64,000 bases of DNA, taken from positions 1,752,001 to 1,816,000 of the forward strand of contig WPIO01000004.1 in assembly GCA_009760855.2 (NCBI GenBank), written 5' to 3'. Origin of the DNA: Cristatella mucedo (taxonomy: Eukaryota > Bryozoa > Phylactolaemata > Cristatellidae). The notes under the pieces are model-generated. The model was not told where the DNA came from. It made no database searches and saw nothing but the letters and a program-made list of their open reading frames with translations. Both the position numbers and the translations under genes were made by a program. This document shows, piece after piece, positions 12,263 to 27,509 of the stretch (positions within the stretch are counted from its first letter, which is position 1; each line of letters starts with the position of its first letter).

Positions 12263-12629
12263 ACGGATTTGATATGTCACTGTTTACTGCAAGAGAGTCT
12301 ACGTCGTTGTGTAATACGACGCCGAAGTTGTACATACAAGTCTTTATTAACACAGCCTGTGGATCACTCTAGCCTTTACCCCCTTGTGTACCGATGTAAT
12401 CTCACAACTTCTGCTTTTTCACAAAAAAACGTCCTAAGGATCCAGTCAGTCACATCGGCTCGCAGCCATGCAGGAGGTTTGACAGCTCATGACCTAGTAC
12501 GTCTTGCTGGCCGATAATTGGTTTGGTTCAATATTCACTACTCATTTCGTACAGATCCATGGTAGCTGATGGTGAAAGGCTGTGGTTTGCAGTTGAATGA
12601 ATAGCTGGATGATCCGATTTGGGCAGCGC

Positions 12630-13410
12630 CTAGACAATGATGAGCACAACATCTATAGTCTCCGAAAGATCCTCTTTAGACGCTAGTTGCTGTGAGTCGT
12701 CGCTGATGGCCTTCTCATCCTGAAGTGTGCTTTCATCAGTCAGATGTTTCCGTTTTCCAAAGCAAAACAGATGGTCACAATGTACAGCGAAAGGTCTTGC
12801 CCTTCCAAATCTGATGAGACATGAAAGGTCACTGACCTTGCGTTTCACGGCTCACGGGCCTCGCCAGTAAGGTTGAAGTTTAGCTTTGAGACCGGGTGAT
12901 TTTCGCCAGTTCTGCAACCACACTTGTTCTTCCTCTTTAAAAGGTACAAATTAAAATGCCGTGATTCGTTCACTCTTTTGCCTAGCTTCTTGCAATTTCA
13001 AGTTCTTGGCCAAAGTGTCGTACGCATTTTGGATACGATTTCTGCTTTTAACCCAGCTAGTCATTGTGGCTGATGAGGCATCTGTGCTGTCTAGACTATG
13101 GAGTCTCGCAACGTTGCATCGCAAGGGATTCGAGGTGTCCTGAGCCAAAATATTAGATCGTATGGAGACGACTGATTCGTTTCACATCAGGTGGTTTTAT
13201 ATTCGAAGCATGCCTACGGTACGCGCAAATCCAACTCCTGTCGGTCTGGATGAGGAAGTAGTTGGAGCAGATCATCAAGAGTCTCGACACCTCTATTACT
13301 GGCAGGATGAGCAATTTAACAGCGTGCGTTTTCCACGTGAAGTAATCGGCAAACTTCGTACGGTAGTCTCGACGCAAATTCGGCACCTTGTTCGATGCAG
13401 ATGCTATTTG
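12630..13410 (-). pseudogene. Ty3/Gypsy-type integrase remnant (minus strand)
   Basis: On the minus strand, fragments in changing frames resemble the end of a Ty3/Gypsy pol polyprotein. They include the integrase core stretch with E-Q-G-A-E-F followed by a CRLLHVE-like block, and then a segment ending in SSPYDLIF. Further on is the C-terminal region with VWLQNWRKSPGLKAKLQPYW, and an open frame from 12848 to a stop at 12630. Stops and frameshifts break it throughout, so it is a dead copy. I see no paired LTRs around it. It lies in the large intron of gene A, in opposite orientation. Confidence 0.7.
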
Positions 13411-13844
13411 GTTCCAGTTGCACGATCCAGTCGTGTTACTTGTGGCACTAATTGAAAATGGAGCTTTCCTATCTGATCTTACTTCCTGGATGGTGAAGTG
13501 ATGCAGCTGCTATTTTTAGGAAGAGAGAGTTCGACTGTCTTAAAAAAAGACCTTTCTAAGCAGCAATCCTGGTACTCCCAGAAAGCGCACTGAATGTAAG
13601 CAATACAAACTGGCAGTATTAGTGTAGTATCACTCGAAGATGCAATAAATGCCCTTTCCTAGATTACTCGATCTCACCGCCGTAGTATCGACCATTTTTT
13701 TCCGCTTGTGGTGGATCTTTAGTCCCCATGTTAGATTGTGCCTCTTCAAAAAAATCCTAGCTGATTGGACAGTCTCATTCGCATATCGCCAGAGAAACCA
13801 TGTCGGCTATCACTAGCATTTGCAGTTGGCAATTAGTTTTTGAT

Positions 13845-13925
13845 TGGATGGTCCAACTGCAAGATTTAAACCCAAGACCTCGGGAGTGAAGAGCGAGCAC
13901 CTTACCTCCTGGGATATCACAGTCC
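13845..13925 (-). mobile_element. tRNA-like SINE head (minus strand)
   Basis: On the minus strand the sequence reads GGAGGTAAGGTGCTCGC, then a CCGAGGTC stretch and a B-box-like GGGTTTAAATC. This is the same head structure as SINE-1. No body is evident, so it is a fragment. Confidence 0.45.
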
Positions 13926-14317
13926 AGTGCTCTTGCGTTCACCCCGAAGACTGTTGACGTCATGCTCTTAATTCCCTACACTTGTGTGTTCGATTAACTG
14001 CTTTTACAGATGCATGATACTGTTGGAAGAAGACGTAGCCCGTGAACTGCTTAAAAAGCATGGCAACGATGCTCTAAAAGGTTGGCGACCGAAGAAACTT
14101 ACTTTACGATCAACACAGAAAGTGCCGACTGTGCGACGGCGGAGAGGACTGACTTCACCACCGCCTCGGTGATTGGAGTGAGAGGCACAGCACTGGTATC
14201 CAATTTATTCACAAACTATAGAAGCATCTCTAAAGAAGTTAGCTATAGGTGCGATGCTGGTAACTTTCCTTGACCGTACTTGCAATAGACCAACATGCGC
14301 TCTCTCTTCCTATCTCT

Positions 14318-17531
<3,214 letters not shown>

Positions 17532-17566
17532 CTTTTATCTTTGGGATGTGATTTTCCGACCTAATG
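17532..17566 (+). CDS. LARGE-like: gene A putative 35-nt microexon (GT49 C-terminus)
   Basis: LARGE has a block [21 protein letters not shown] after the NKVAHI segment. This stretch reads one base, then FYLWDVIFRPN, then one base. The leading base completes the Gly codon left by the exon ending at 6418. The trailing G joins the CC at 20554 to make Ala, giving ...RPN-A-FTHMPH. The acceptor (GTTTCTGTAAG) and donor (G|GTAGCG) are weak, and VIFRPN is only similar to the family FIVLPN. The support is therefore the double phase match and the order, which could still be chance. Confidence 0.45.
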
Positions 17567-20553
17567 GTAGCGCTGGACCGGCCCGACCGAGAGGCATTTT
17601 CAGGGCTTCCGGCCATAGCTACTTTGCTCACGCTGTGCGAATGCGTACTCTTCAGTATTACATTTTAGCTTGTTGTTAAATGTCCTCAGTTGTAAATCCA
17701 GCTCCAGGTTTTTGGAAGCGTGAATAGGTAAAGGCCATACCTTCAAAGAATTTGAGTTTGATAAGATCCACAGCTTACAAAATTGATATAGCAGTGCTGG
17801 TGGCGCAATGTGAAACCCGATGTCAAAATAACTCAGTTAGATCGATGCAAGAGCATGAACGAACCTGGGATTAGGTGACAAAGCTTGATGCGGAAGAAGT
17901 GCATGTCGGTTATATAAAGTGCGTAATGCTGCGATTGAGACATTTATGACGGATAAGCCAAGCCGAAGAGTTTTACACCTACTGCTAGCTCCTTAGTAAT
18001 CAGACAGGAAGAACTTCGCGAAGTCAGTTACACAATTCTAGCCGGGATGCCACAAATGCATAGCCCAACTTGAATTTAGCATGCGAGCAAGTCAATAACT
18101 TTGCAATTTCATGTGGCTGAAAGTAGACATTCGAAGCCGATAGCTAAGTAGACATTCGAATAGAAAGTAGACATTCGAAGCTGCAGTCAAAGGTCATTTT
18201 GAAACACAGAATTTCTCGCGGATGGTACACGAGATATGCTGGAACAGAGCCGATTTGATGGGTCAGGTTTGCAGGCTTCTGAGCCACACTAGGTTTTTCC
18301 ATTAGTAGTAAGTTATATTTCTTGACATTTAATGAGAGATTTTTCGCTGCCATCCAAGTGGGACTGACGACTATACATGTACAAAGGGAGTAAAGAGAGT
18401 TGGACGTGCTTGAAGGCTCAGTGGTACCAAAAACAGATATACTTTCGTGCTGTTTGCATAAAATCGAAAGACTGGATTTTGCTTTGCAATTGCATCGGAC
18501 AAAGGATAACTGTAAATTGTGCACAGATGTAGACCGAACAAAGGCCCTTGAGACTAAACAGAGACTTCCTTTCTTGGAAGCTCATTTGCTGACTTCTGCC
18601 TGTGGATTGACGTCAGTGCTTTCCAGTCAACCACTATGATATGACCTAAGCCTTTCCATTCAGAAATTGAAACGAGAGGCGCTCAAGATAGACTCAGGGG
18701 TCAATCTATCAAGCATTTTAGAAATATTCAGAAAAACCGCAGAGACAATCTTGCTAATTCTACATGCGTCCAAAGATCTTTATAAACTCGAAGCAGTGTT
18801 GATCATTGGAAGAGATTGGCTCTAAACCAGAGGAGAATTTACGTGCTAGCTTGAAGATTTCGATGTGCACCTTGACATAGTCCACTTTACACTACTCGTC
18901 CCATTTTCATTAATAGGCTGGCAAAATTGAGACGGTTCGCTAATTGCTTCTGCTTGCCTTGTTTAGTGTTGACCTCTTTGCTAGCAGCTTAGCATTAGAC
19001 TCTTGGAAGGTTCCCAAGACCAAATGTGGGGTTGAAGACTAAATTTGATCAGCTTGTTTTGTGCTTCAGGGTGCGACGCCTGGGCCTTGTATTGTTGCTA
19101 GTGACCTGTAGGCGCAGTACCAATGCACGCACGCAGGTATGCCGCCGACATTGGCGGAGCACTGCCGCAGCGCCGAGGATCGCCCCCTACCTTAACTTAA
19201 CAGGTCCATAACTTAGACGAGTCTATTTGACAGCAGCAGAATGCTGTAGGCGTTTAACAGCGGCCATGACGTACAGGCGCTGCTCCGTGGCCTGGAGCTT
19301 AAACCATGCCTAGGCCAACTCCGGAAATACAGCTAAGTGCCTATCTCATGGCGTCGTCTTTTTTTAGTCCTCGGCCATAGACTATCGCACAATCGGCTCC
19401 TACTCGTTACAATTAATGAACCACAAATAATGGTAATGCTTTTTTAGAAAGCGCTCTCGAATAACTAATGATTATCAGTCAAAATGTAGCTGATTTAGCT
19501 CGCACCTTGGTTTCACAACGCTGGACTGCAACATTATGTCGGCACACTAGGGGTCGACGATGAACCGGATGCTTGGTGAACAGACCCCTTACTACAGCGG
19601 TTTCTATCATTTCGAATCATTACGTTATATAAATATATACTATATTGTATATATCTTTATACATTATTAAATTTATATGCTCGAGGCAGAAGATATTATT
19701 TCACGTCATTTTCTATCATTCCGATCGAGCTTGCCCGTACTAATGCGGTTTCTGTCATTTCGAATCATTCATACTTCACATCATTTCGATCGAGCCTCGG
19801 CCTCGGCCCTTCTGGTATGCACCTCAACGGTGCATAGTAAAGCGACATATTCGGCATTTTTATTTAGGCAACCACAATATTCTTGAGAACCTTTGCGGAT
19901 TTTAGCGGCATGCGCTCATCGGCAGGTAAGAAAATAACTCGGCAGCGATGCGTCTCCGTCGAGAGTGGGCAACGCAGATGCATATGCCAGCGGACGATTC
20001 ATTCCACGGATGCAGCATCGGCCCTTCGCTGTTGCATCGACCGAGCCTTTCTAGCTATATCTCAAATACGGCCACTCTGGCTCCAGCCGCAGTGGCCATT
20101 GGCCTTTGGCTGAGACGTAAAGAACAGACGGTGGGTGTCGGCGACTTGCTGTCGGCACACCGCGACCAGTTGCGATGCCTCACTTCGCTATCAGACTCGA
20201 GCCTACACTGCGGGACTTTGAATTGGCGGCGTCGAGCGTTGCGAGGCAACGCTCGACGACTTCGCGGCTGCGAATGGCTCGGGCACTTGGTAGAGCGAGC
20301 ACTTGGTCTTTTACCGTCGCTGCTTTTGGCGAATAGATAGCGCAGCACCCCACGATGGAGCTTCAACGGTCTAACGCTGGCGAGTTCAGCGTTTTGTTCG
20401 CGATGTCATATGCCTCGCGTACTTTCATTGCACTCAAGCGGCGCCCTTGCGGCCGTGCGTCGATCCACGCACCTGCGACCCAATTTCGCTTCCCCCTCCA
20501 CCAATGTTGCCTCTCCCGCTTAAAGGCAAATCCTCTAACCCCTCTCCCCGTAG
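17567..20553. other. gene A intron; mostly unrecognised sequence
   Basis: No repeat family member is recognised. A short triplicated unit (AGTAGACATTCGAA) occurs at 18122-18182. GC content and CpG frequency rise from about 19900 towards the terminal exon, and overlapping open frames appear on both strands there as expected for GC-rich DNA. Confidence 0.4.
20230..20258. repeat. perfect 13-bp inverted repeat with a 3-nt loop
   Basis: The arms CGTCGAGCGTTGC and GCAACGCTCGACG are exact reverse complements around GAG. It lies in GC-rich sequence about 300 nt before the terminal exon of gene A. No T run follows, so it does not look like a terminator. Confidence 0.85.
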
Positions 20554-20648
20554 CCTTCACTCACATGCCGCATCCATCACTCGACCGCACGGCAGACTGG
20601 CTGCGCGCTAGAGCAATTAAGGAGCGGAGGCGGCGGGATCGGCTTTAG
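20554..20648 (+). CDS. LARGE-like: gene A putative terminal exon (HMPH...PSLD motif and stop)
   Basis: After a strongly pyrimidine-rich acceptor (CCCCTCTCCCCGTAG) the frame reads FTHMPHPSLDRTADWLRARA and ends at a TAG about 12 codons later. The family has [20 protein letters not shown] near the C-terminus, so HMPH-PS-D is a specific match with one residue missing. The basic tail fits the end of LARGE, though it is shorter than in vertebrates. The exon start needs one base from the previous exon, which the microexon at 17532 supplies; the exon at 6291-6418 alone is out of phase. The frame is also open upstream (PLPVAF), so a longer exon is possible. Confidence 0.55.
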
Positions 20649-21189
20649 ATGCCGCTGTTAGAGGACGGAGAGCTCCGTCAGTGAGAAAAAGGCGAAAGTT
20701 ACGCGCAAAAAGAAAAAGGAGAGCACCGGCTCAGTGTTTAGCGGCGACTTGCGATCAGCAGCGGCGGAGCATCAGCAGCGGCGAGCAACTGCTCCAGCGC
20801 CGCCCAGCCCCCGAGCCCGCGACCGGAAGCAGCAGCAGAGGGGTGAATGATGAGCGAACGTCGATCTCTGCTGCGGCGGCGGCGGCAGCGAACTTTGAAC
20901 TTTGGAACTTGGACGCGTTCGACGCGTGCTCGCCCTCGTCTCTTTCAGATACGCGCGCTTGACGGGATCGAGCGATATTCCCTGCTGGAGACAGGATCAG
21001 AGTTTGCCTGCTGGCAGCATGCCATCCGCGAATCGTGAACGTAAAGCTTCGCTGTACTTCATGTTGAGCACAGTCTTGTAGCGGCGACGCTACTCGTTGT
21101 CAAAGTGAAACCGCGATCCGAGGTCAACTAGATACCGTAGTCGAGGAATGGTGCTTTGCGGTTGTGTTGTGCGATGGCGTCTCCAGCGG
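20649..21189. other. GC- and CpG-rich stretch after gene A
   Basis: This stretch is rich in GCG and CAGCAG triplets, with open frames in several registers, including a poly-Ala run near 20860-20895. It could be 3' UTR, a CpG island or a promoter of an unrecognised transcript. I see no conserved domain. Confidence 0.35.
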
Positions 21190-21420
21190 CGGCCGCTCTA
21201 GTATGGGAGTCTCGCGGAGACACAGCGGGCGCACGTGAGCAGTAAACGAGACTCTGATTTATTACTCCCTACGGGCACATATATGGAAGCCCAATCAATA
21301 GCAGCAAACGACACGAAATATAACCTGCATTAGTGGCACGACGCTTCGCTGCTTCAATGGCTTAACTATAGGCCGCAGGTGAGGTATGTACATTAGTGTC
21401 AGGGGCTTCGCTAATTACAG
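21190..21420 (-). repeat. LTR-like repeat copy (minus strand)
   Basis: Read on the minus strand it contains CTGACACTAATGTACA, then TATATGTG, then AATAAA-like sequence and GAGTCTCGTTTACTGCTC, and ends GTGTCTCCGCGAGACTC. The same series occurs in the same order on the plus strand at 22640-22925. A TATA-like box followed by a polyadenylation signal and a short downstream end is the layout of an LTR. No coding region is attached. Confidence 0.55.
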
Positions 21421-22184
21421 CAGAATCCGCTGGCGCACACAACAGTCGAGGAAAACTTGCTGACGTGCAGCAGCAGCGACCTGGGTGCATATATCCTTAG
21501 AGCATTTCCTGCGCGGAGAATTGCTGACGGTACATCTAGTACACGTAGGATTTACTCTCAGCACAGTACTATTCGGCTGATTTCGGCCCCGATACGTACT
21601 AAGCGCCCAACACATAAAGACAGCATCTACGATATTACGCGAGCCGTATTGCATTTCTGATGGACCAGAATTCGGCAATGCAGAAGCCAGGCGGCGATAC
21701 AGTTGCCACGCAGTCCTGGGGCACGCCAGAACCTTTGTTTAGAGGATTAATTCAGCCCCTTCCGGTAACTTCCGAGAAAGGGGCAATAATTCCAGAAACC
21801 AACTATTGATTCTGGGTGGGAGTAGTGAACGTAATGGAAAAAATGGTGACGTTGCATGTCAGCCTGTGTGACTTTTTCAGCATTCCGGTGCTCGGATGGC
21901 GACGGCTATGGCTTGATAAGCCTTCAGCAACTTTATGTGAACGCAACAACATCTCATTTGTCTGGGGAAAAGAGGAATTAGCTGCGACGTTTTCGTACGA
22001 AACATCACCACACATTCTTCTGAAGCTTATAGGACTTACAAAATCATTAGAAAATATCACAGGACTTTTAGCTTCGTCGTTCAAGCAGCAGAGAGAATGA
22101 ACGGCTGGCTTTGAAAAAATCTATGAGCTCATCGACTGCTGAAGCTGCCAGACACCCAGATCCAGAACTTCCATTAGTCATCAG

Positions 22185-22206
22185 CTGTCTGTCTGTCTGT
22201 CTGTCA

Positions 22207-22266
<60 letters not shown>
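22185..22266. repeat. (GTCT)n microsatellite
   Basis: About 80 nt of tandem GTCT with one substitution. It lies between the two LTR-like copies. Confidence 0.97.
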
Positions 22267-22639
22267 TCCTAAGTAAAAATCGGCCCAGGCCTGGAACAGC
22301 TCGATAAACGTGGTAAGCATCTGGTGGCGACATATTTGGGTGGCGAAATCTGAATGCCAGAGAATAGAGTTATTCGGCCACTGAACCTTGGCGAATTGGA
22401 GGCTCTGAAAGTATACAAACCGTCTAATTTTTGGCCGTTTCTACGTCTACTCTATATACTGACCAAGAGGCAGTAAAACAGTTACTTTTTAATTATTGGC
22501 CGTTTGTGGCATTGGGCTAACAAGTTAAATTAGTTCGACTTCAAGTTGTTGGATACCTGATAAGGGTAGAGATGTTACTGATGCTGTAAGTAGCGCACCC
22601 TGTCGCGTTGCAGCTACTATTTATAGTGCGAATTCTAGC

Positions 22640-22925
22640 AAAAGACATCAAACAAGCGCAGGGTGAGTATCCTGATGCGTGTTGATGTTGTGCCTGCGGC
22701 TTCCGCCGATGAAAGTAGCGAAGCACCCTGACACTAATGTACAGGCCTCACCTGTGGCCAATAGTTAAGCCATTGACGCAGGCCAACGTCAGACCACTAA
22801 TGTTAGTCTCGACATCTGCTGCGATTCGCCGAGCTCTCGTATATGTGCGCGTTGAGCGAAATAAAGAGAGTCTCGTTTACCGCTCTTGCCGTGCGGTGTC
22901 TCCGTAAGACTTCACAAGAACCAGC
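22640..22925 (+). repeat. LTR-like repeat copy (plus strand)
   Basis: This is the counterpart of 21190-21420 in opposite orientation. It has AGCGAAGCACCCTGACACTAA, TATATGTGCGCG, AATAAAGAGAGTCTCGTTTA and a final GTGTCTCCGTAAGACTTCACA. The AATAAA sits about 10 nt before the shared GTCTCGTTTA. The pair is about 1.2 kb apart and inverted, so the two do not flank one normal provirus. Confidence 0.55.
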
Positions 22926-24034
22926 GCAGCCGGAGCCACTGTAATACGACACTGATTTGACCCCTCAACAGATCCTAGCCGGAGAAAGCCTTCTGCTGTG
23001 AGTTTTCCAAGATTCTTTCCTGAATTTCTGTGGACATTGCAACATGACTGCTCATAGTAAATATCACCGTTATCTTGTTGCTGCGAACGCTTCCTTGGAG
23101 AGCTTTGGGGGCTCTTAAAGACAATCCAGCTGAAGGGCACCCCTTTACGGATTAGACATTGTCGATACTTTATTAGAGGTTCTCGTGGTTAGGGAGATAA
23201 AAGGACATTGGTGCTCGGGTTAAGTTTTGTATGAACTGTCATAATAAACCATCGATAGCTATTATAGATCGTAGATAGTGTTAGTATTATTTTTTATTGT
23301 TGCTATTTCATCATCGTGCTTTCTCCTTCGAAAAGCTGGCAGAGAAAGATCCTCAGTGCTCGCTCTTCGCCTAACCAGGTCGTGGTTTCTCCTCCTGCAG
23401 TTGACTATCGTTTACATTGCCCACTGCTCACGATGGTGAGAGCCTCTAGGGATCTTCTTCCTCAAATATGAGTGAGGCTATTAAATAAGCCAGTCTCTCT
23501 TTCTTTCTTGCCCAACGATGTTCTTGGCTTAGCTTTGGTATTCTGCATATCCTGTGCAGTGACCAAGGCGCATACTTTGAGTCGAGACTACTGCGCGAGT
23601 TTTGCCTGCCGACTGTTGTAAGTGGTGAAGGTAGTCTATAGTTCTGCTCAGCCGCCTGCCACCGATGCCGGTGTCGAGCGATCTGATCGAAGCAAATGGC
23701 GACGGCTGCTTCGACTGCTTCCGGTCTGCGAAGGTCGGTGATTTTTGACTACGTATTGATGCATCGATACACAGCAACCTACCTCAACAGAGGACAGTTC
23801 GAAAGCTGCAGGCACCTCATCCATCAATTTCCACGAGCTCAAGCTAAATTTTCTATTCTGTCTATTTACTCTTCGCGAATGGCGAACAAACTACCACAAG
23901 CTACAACAAATGTCTGTATCAACTAAGCTGTAAGGTCTTGAACCATCCCGATCCTCACAAAAAACTAGTCGCGTCGCGAACTATCACATATCCACTATAG
24001 ATCCCTGTGTGATTGAATAAATCATTGCATCACC
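22926..24034. other. intergenic, nothing recognised
   Basis: This is likely intergenic sequence between gene A and gene B. There are small overlapping open frames on both strands (23529-23926) without motifs. Confidence 0.4.
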
Positions 24035-26078
24035 TTCAAAATGCTGTTGTCGACGATAAACCATCTCCTCAACCGCAACCAGATTAGCTCCTTACCTGAC
24101 GAACCTTGTGATGATCTAGCCGATCGCTTCTCTCGATTCTTTATGCAGAAAATAGACAAGATCAGGGAATCCATCCCTGCGATGACAACCTCCCAACAAG
24201 AATGCTGTTCCCCGATTCCTGGCTGCACCTCAATGTCTACATTTAAGCAAGTCACTAGTGATCTAGTCCTGAAGTTCATAGCCCAATCAAAGAAGACAAG
24301 TCCTCTGGACCCTATTCCTACAGTCCTACTCTTACGGTGCATTGATCTGCTGCTGCCATTCATAACTAGCAAAATAATTATGTCATTAGCCTCAGGTCAT
24401 TTGCAAGCACTATTCAAACAAGCTGTAGACAGGCCACTTCTCAAGAAAGCGACACTAGACCGAGAAAAATTGAGCAACTACCGCCCAGTCTCCTTTATAA
24501 CATTCCTATTAAAGACATTGAAAAGGGTCGTGGTGAACCAGCTGAACTCATATATCGAAACTTCAACCCTTATTAGTTGGTTCCAGTCTGGCTTTAGAGC
24601 TAATCACTCCACAGAGTCAGCATTGCTTCGGGTATACAACACCTACTTATGAATGCGGACATGGGTAGAGTGTCTCTGCTTGTTTTGCCAGATATTTCGG
24701 TAGCTTTTGATACTATCGATCACAAAGTTCTTCTAGAGCGCCTCTTATCTCGCCTGGGCATCACTGGCAGTGCTCTGCAATGGTTCAGGTCCTATCTCAG
24801 TGGGAGACCCGTAAAGTATTAACTTGAATGGACCAATATCATCCGAGGTACCTCTGAAATATGGGGTACCTCAGGGCTCCGTGCTAGGTCCGGTTCTTTT
24901 CACGCTTTATACTTCCCTCTTGCTGATGTGATTGCCAAGCACAATCTAGGCTTTCACTTCTATGCGGATGACACTCAGTTGTACCTTTGTTTTTAACCCT
25001 CCCAGCCTTTGAGCACCTCAAATTCTCTCAACTTCCTTTCTGCATGTATTGATGACATCTGCACATGGATGGCAGCAAATTTTCTAAAACTAAACGAAGA
25101 TAAAACTAACTTACTAGTTATGGGAAAACCCAGTGTGATTCAGAGATTGGAAAGGCTGACTCTCAAAATTGGCTCTTCCAGCATATCTCTAGTTGAATCT
25201 GCTCGAAATCTAGGTGTCATATTCCAAAGCGACCTCTCGTTAAACGACCACGTCAGCTCCACAGTCAAATCTGCCTATTTTCAGCTTCATAGCATTGCTA
25301 AAATTCGGGATTGTTTAGATAAGGATACTACGTCCAAGTTGGTCCATGCATTCGCGACATCCCAACTCGACTTCTGCAACTCGCTGCTCGCTGGCCTACC
25401 GGCATGTGCGATCAGGCGATTGCAGTTGGTGCAAAACTCCGCAGCTAGGCTTGTCTGTCGTGAGCGTCGCAGTTCCCACATTACTCCACTTCTCGCCGAC
25501 CTGCACTGGCTACCAGTCAAGCAACGGATTGACTTCAAGGTTTTGTCGCTCACTTTTAGGTCCCTTCATTCTATGGCTCCAGCCTATCTGTCAGATATAC
25601 TACCCCATCAGGCCAAGCATCGTACCATCCGCTTTTCGGAATCCAACAGTCTAGAAATACCTCATACAAACCTTAAATCCTTTAGAGACCGTGCATTTAG
25701 TTCGTATGCTCTCAAAGCCTGGAACTCCCTCCCGACTTGCGTCAGAACATTCCCTGAATTGACCAGATTTAAAAAGAACTTAAAAACACACCTATTTAGG
25801 ACAGAGTTTAGTGGGTCCCTGTGATTCGTCCTTCATGTGCTTGTGTGTGCTGACACTGTGCCTGCTGCCACTGTGCATGCTGCCACTAACCACATTTGCA
25901 TGCTGACCCTGTGCATGTCATCCCTAACCATGTTATTCATTTTGTTTGTTTATCAAGCATGATATTAGTCACCATTCAATTGCATTTCCCTTTGTGGCAA
26001 ATGTAAAGCACCTATAGAGAGATTGAGTTCTCTGACGGTGCTTTATCAAGTGCATTATTATTATTATTATTATTAACT
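24035..26078 (+). mobile_element. L2-A retrotransposon, long 5'-truncated copy with reverse transcriptase
   Basis: An open frame of 203 codons at 24041-24652 encodes the region before the RT core and its start, including LADRFSRFF, SNYRPVSFI, WFQSGFRANHSTESALL. The core follows in broken frames, with AFDTIDH near 24710 and [10 protein letters not shown] near 24955. A second frame of 271 codons (25009-25824) gives the thumb and C-terminus, with FRDRAFSSYALKAWNSLPTC. The 3' end has GTAAAGCACCTATAGAGAG and GGTGCTTTATCAAGTGC, then ATT repeats. The endonuclease half is missing. It is a non-LTR element of the L2/CR1 group; stops in the core make it inactive. Confidence 0.9.
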
Positions 26079-26394
26079 AAAATGCAGAGTGGAAGAATAA
26101 TGGCGTTGCATTTGCGGGTTCTTCGCAAGGTTCGAATAAAGGTTTGTCGTTACTATTGTGGAGTCTCACTACAGAACTGCCACCCAAAACATGCTAACTA
26201 AATACTCAGCATAATCTAAAGCAGCAATACTCGAACCACAATGTGGTATATTTTCTCTTAGTTTTGCAAGAATATTTGTTTTAATAGTGCTAGTAGGCTA
26301 GTAAGCACCGTAAGCTAATAGAGTCTTGGGGGCCTACGATCCCTGTTACCAAGATAGAAGACGTGCAGTGACCTCCACCTCAAAAGAGACCCCC

Positions 26395-26592
26395 TGTTGC
26401 TTGTTGCTTGTTGCTTGTTGTTGCTTGTTGTTGCTTTCTTGTTGTTGCTTGTTGTTGCTTTCTTGTTGTTGCTTGTTGTTGCTTGTTGCTTGTTGTTGCT
26501 TGTTGTTGCTTTCTTGTTGTTGCTTGTTGTTGCTTGTTGCTTGTTGTTGCTTGTTGTTGCTTTCTTGTTGTTGCTTGTTGTTGCTTTCTTGA
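26395..26592. repeat. minisatellite of TTGTTGCTTG and TTGCTTTCTTG units
   Basis: About 200 nt of tandem TTGTTGCTTG-type units is interspersed with TTTCTTG variants in a higher-order pattern. Long open frames on both strands here are products of the repeat, not genes. Confidence 0.95.
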
Positions 26593-27509
26593 CGGATCAC
26601 ACGCCATCACTGTCTAAGCAAAGCCTCAGTGAACCCAGTCGGATCTGAATGGTCAAGCCATCCCGTCGGCTGCTGGTCAATACGCCTGCATCATCTCCAT
26701 TGCCGTTGCCATTATCCATTGCCATCCATATTCTTCGCCATTGACATATCAATGGTGGCGACGGCAAACTCGAGAGAAAACACCTGTATGTATGACGTTG
26801 TGAGCAAGGCGATTAAGTGGCATGCCTAAAGCCGCGCCACTAGTAGAATCCACGAGGACGAATTAAAACGTGTAAAAATGTTTATAACAGCTAATAAAAC
26901 TGCCTCGTTTAAATAGCCGCAAAAGATCCACAGCGTCTATCACTCAAGCTTGCAGTTGGAAATAAAGAATGAATTCTTACTGCATTAATCACAGCCCACG
27001 ACGTGGGCTGTGATGAGTAAGTGTCTTATGAATTGCCTAAGACCCGGTGGTACTCAGAACAGGTTTCTGCGTTGAATAGTTTAGTTTCTCCTAAAGGTGT
27101 ATACGAGATTCATTACGTGGAGTAGGTAACCCAGCTGATCTAGGACTACACTGCATAGCCAATTAATTTCTCATCTTTGTTCGTTAGTACTAATTCCTCT
27201 TTCCTAATGGCCATTAGCAACCAAAACGTTGTGTTTCATGAGCAGGAAAGTGACACATTTGAAATTCAATTGGTTTCCATGACATTTCAAGCACACCTGT
27301 AGCCAAAACTGTTAGTGTGAATCACACAATTTAAATTGTTCTGCATCAGATGGATTTTTTCATCTCAATCTTGCTAGTAAATAATATGCTCATTAGTAAT
27401 AAAGAAAAATCAAATTATCAAACAACGACAAACTGCTCAAGTATTTGCTTGCGTTGCTTTAGCATTGATGGCTAGACGAAGTCGGCGATGCATGCAAGTA
27501 ACCATGTTG
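26593..27509. other. intergenic, nothing recognised apart from a palindrome
   Basis: AT-rich sequence without a recognised gene or repeat family, except for the perfect palindrome at 26988-27014. Confidence 0.4.
26988..27014. repeat. perfect 13-bp palindrome with a 1-nt centre
   Basis: ATCACAGCCCACG and CGTGGGCTGTGAT are exact reverse complements around a single A. It may be a cruciform-forming site or a binding site for a dimeric protein; nothing identifies which. Confidence 0.85.

Noticed and set aside
21184-21202. GCGGCCGCTCTAG resembling a cloning-vector polylinker
   Set aside because: The match is only 13-14 nt, flanked by sequence that belongs to the LTR-like repeat; vector contamination is not supported.
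26326-26648. Several overlapping open frames rich in Leu-Cys or Gln-Asn
   Set aside because: All come from the TTGTTGCTTG minisatellite in different frames.
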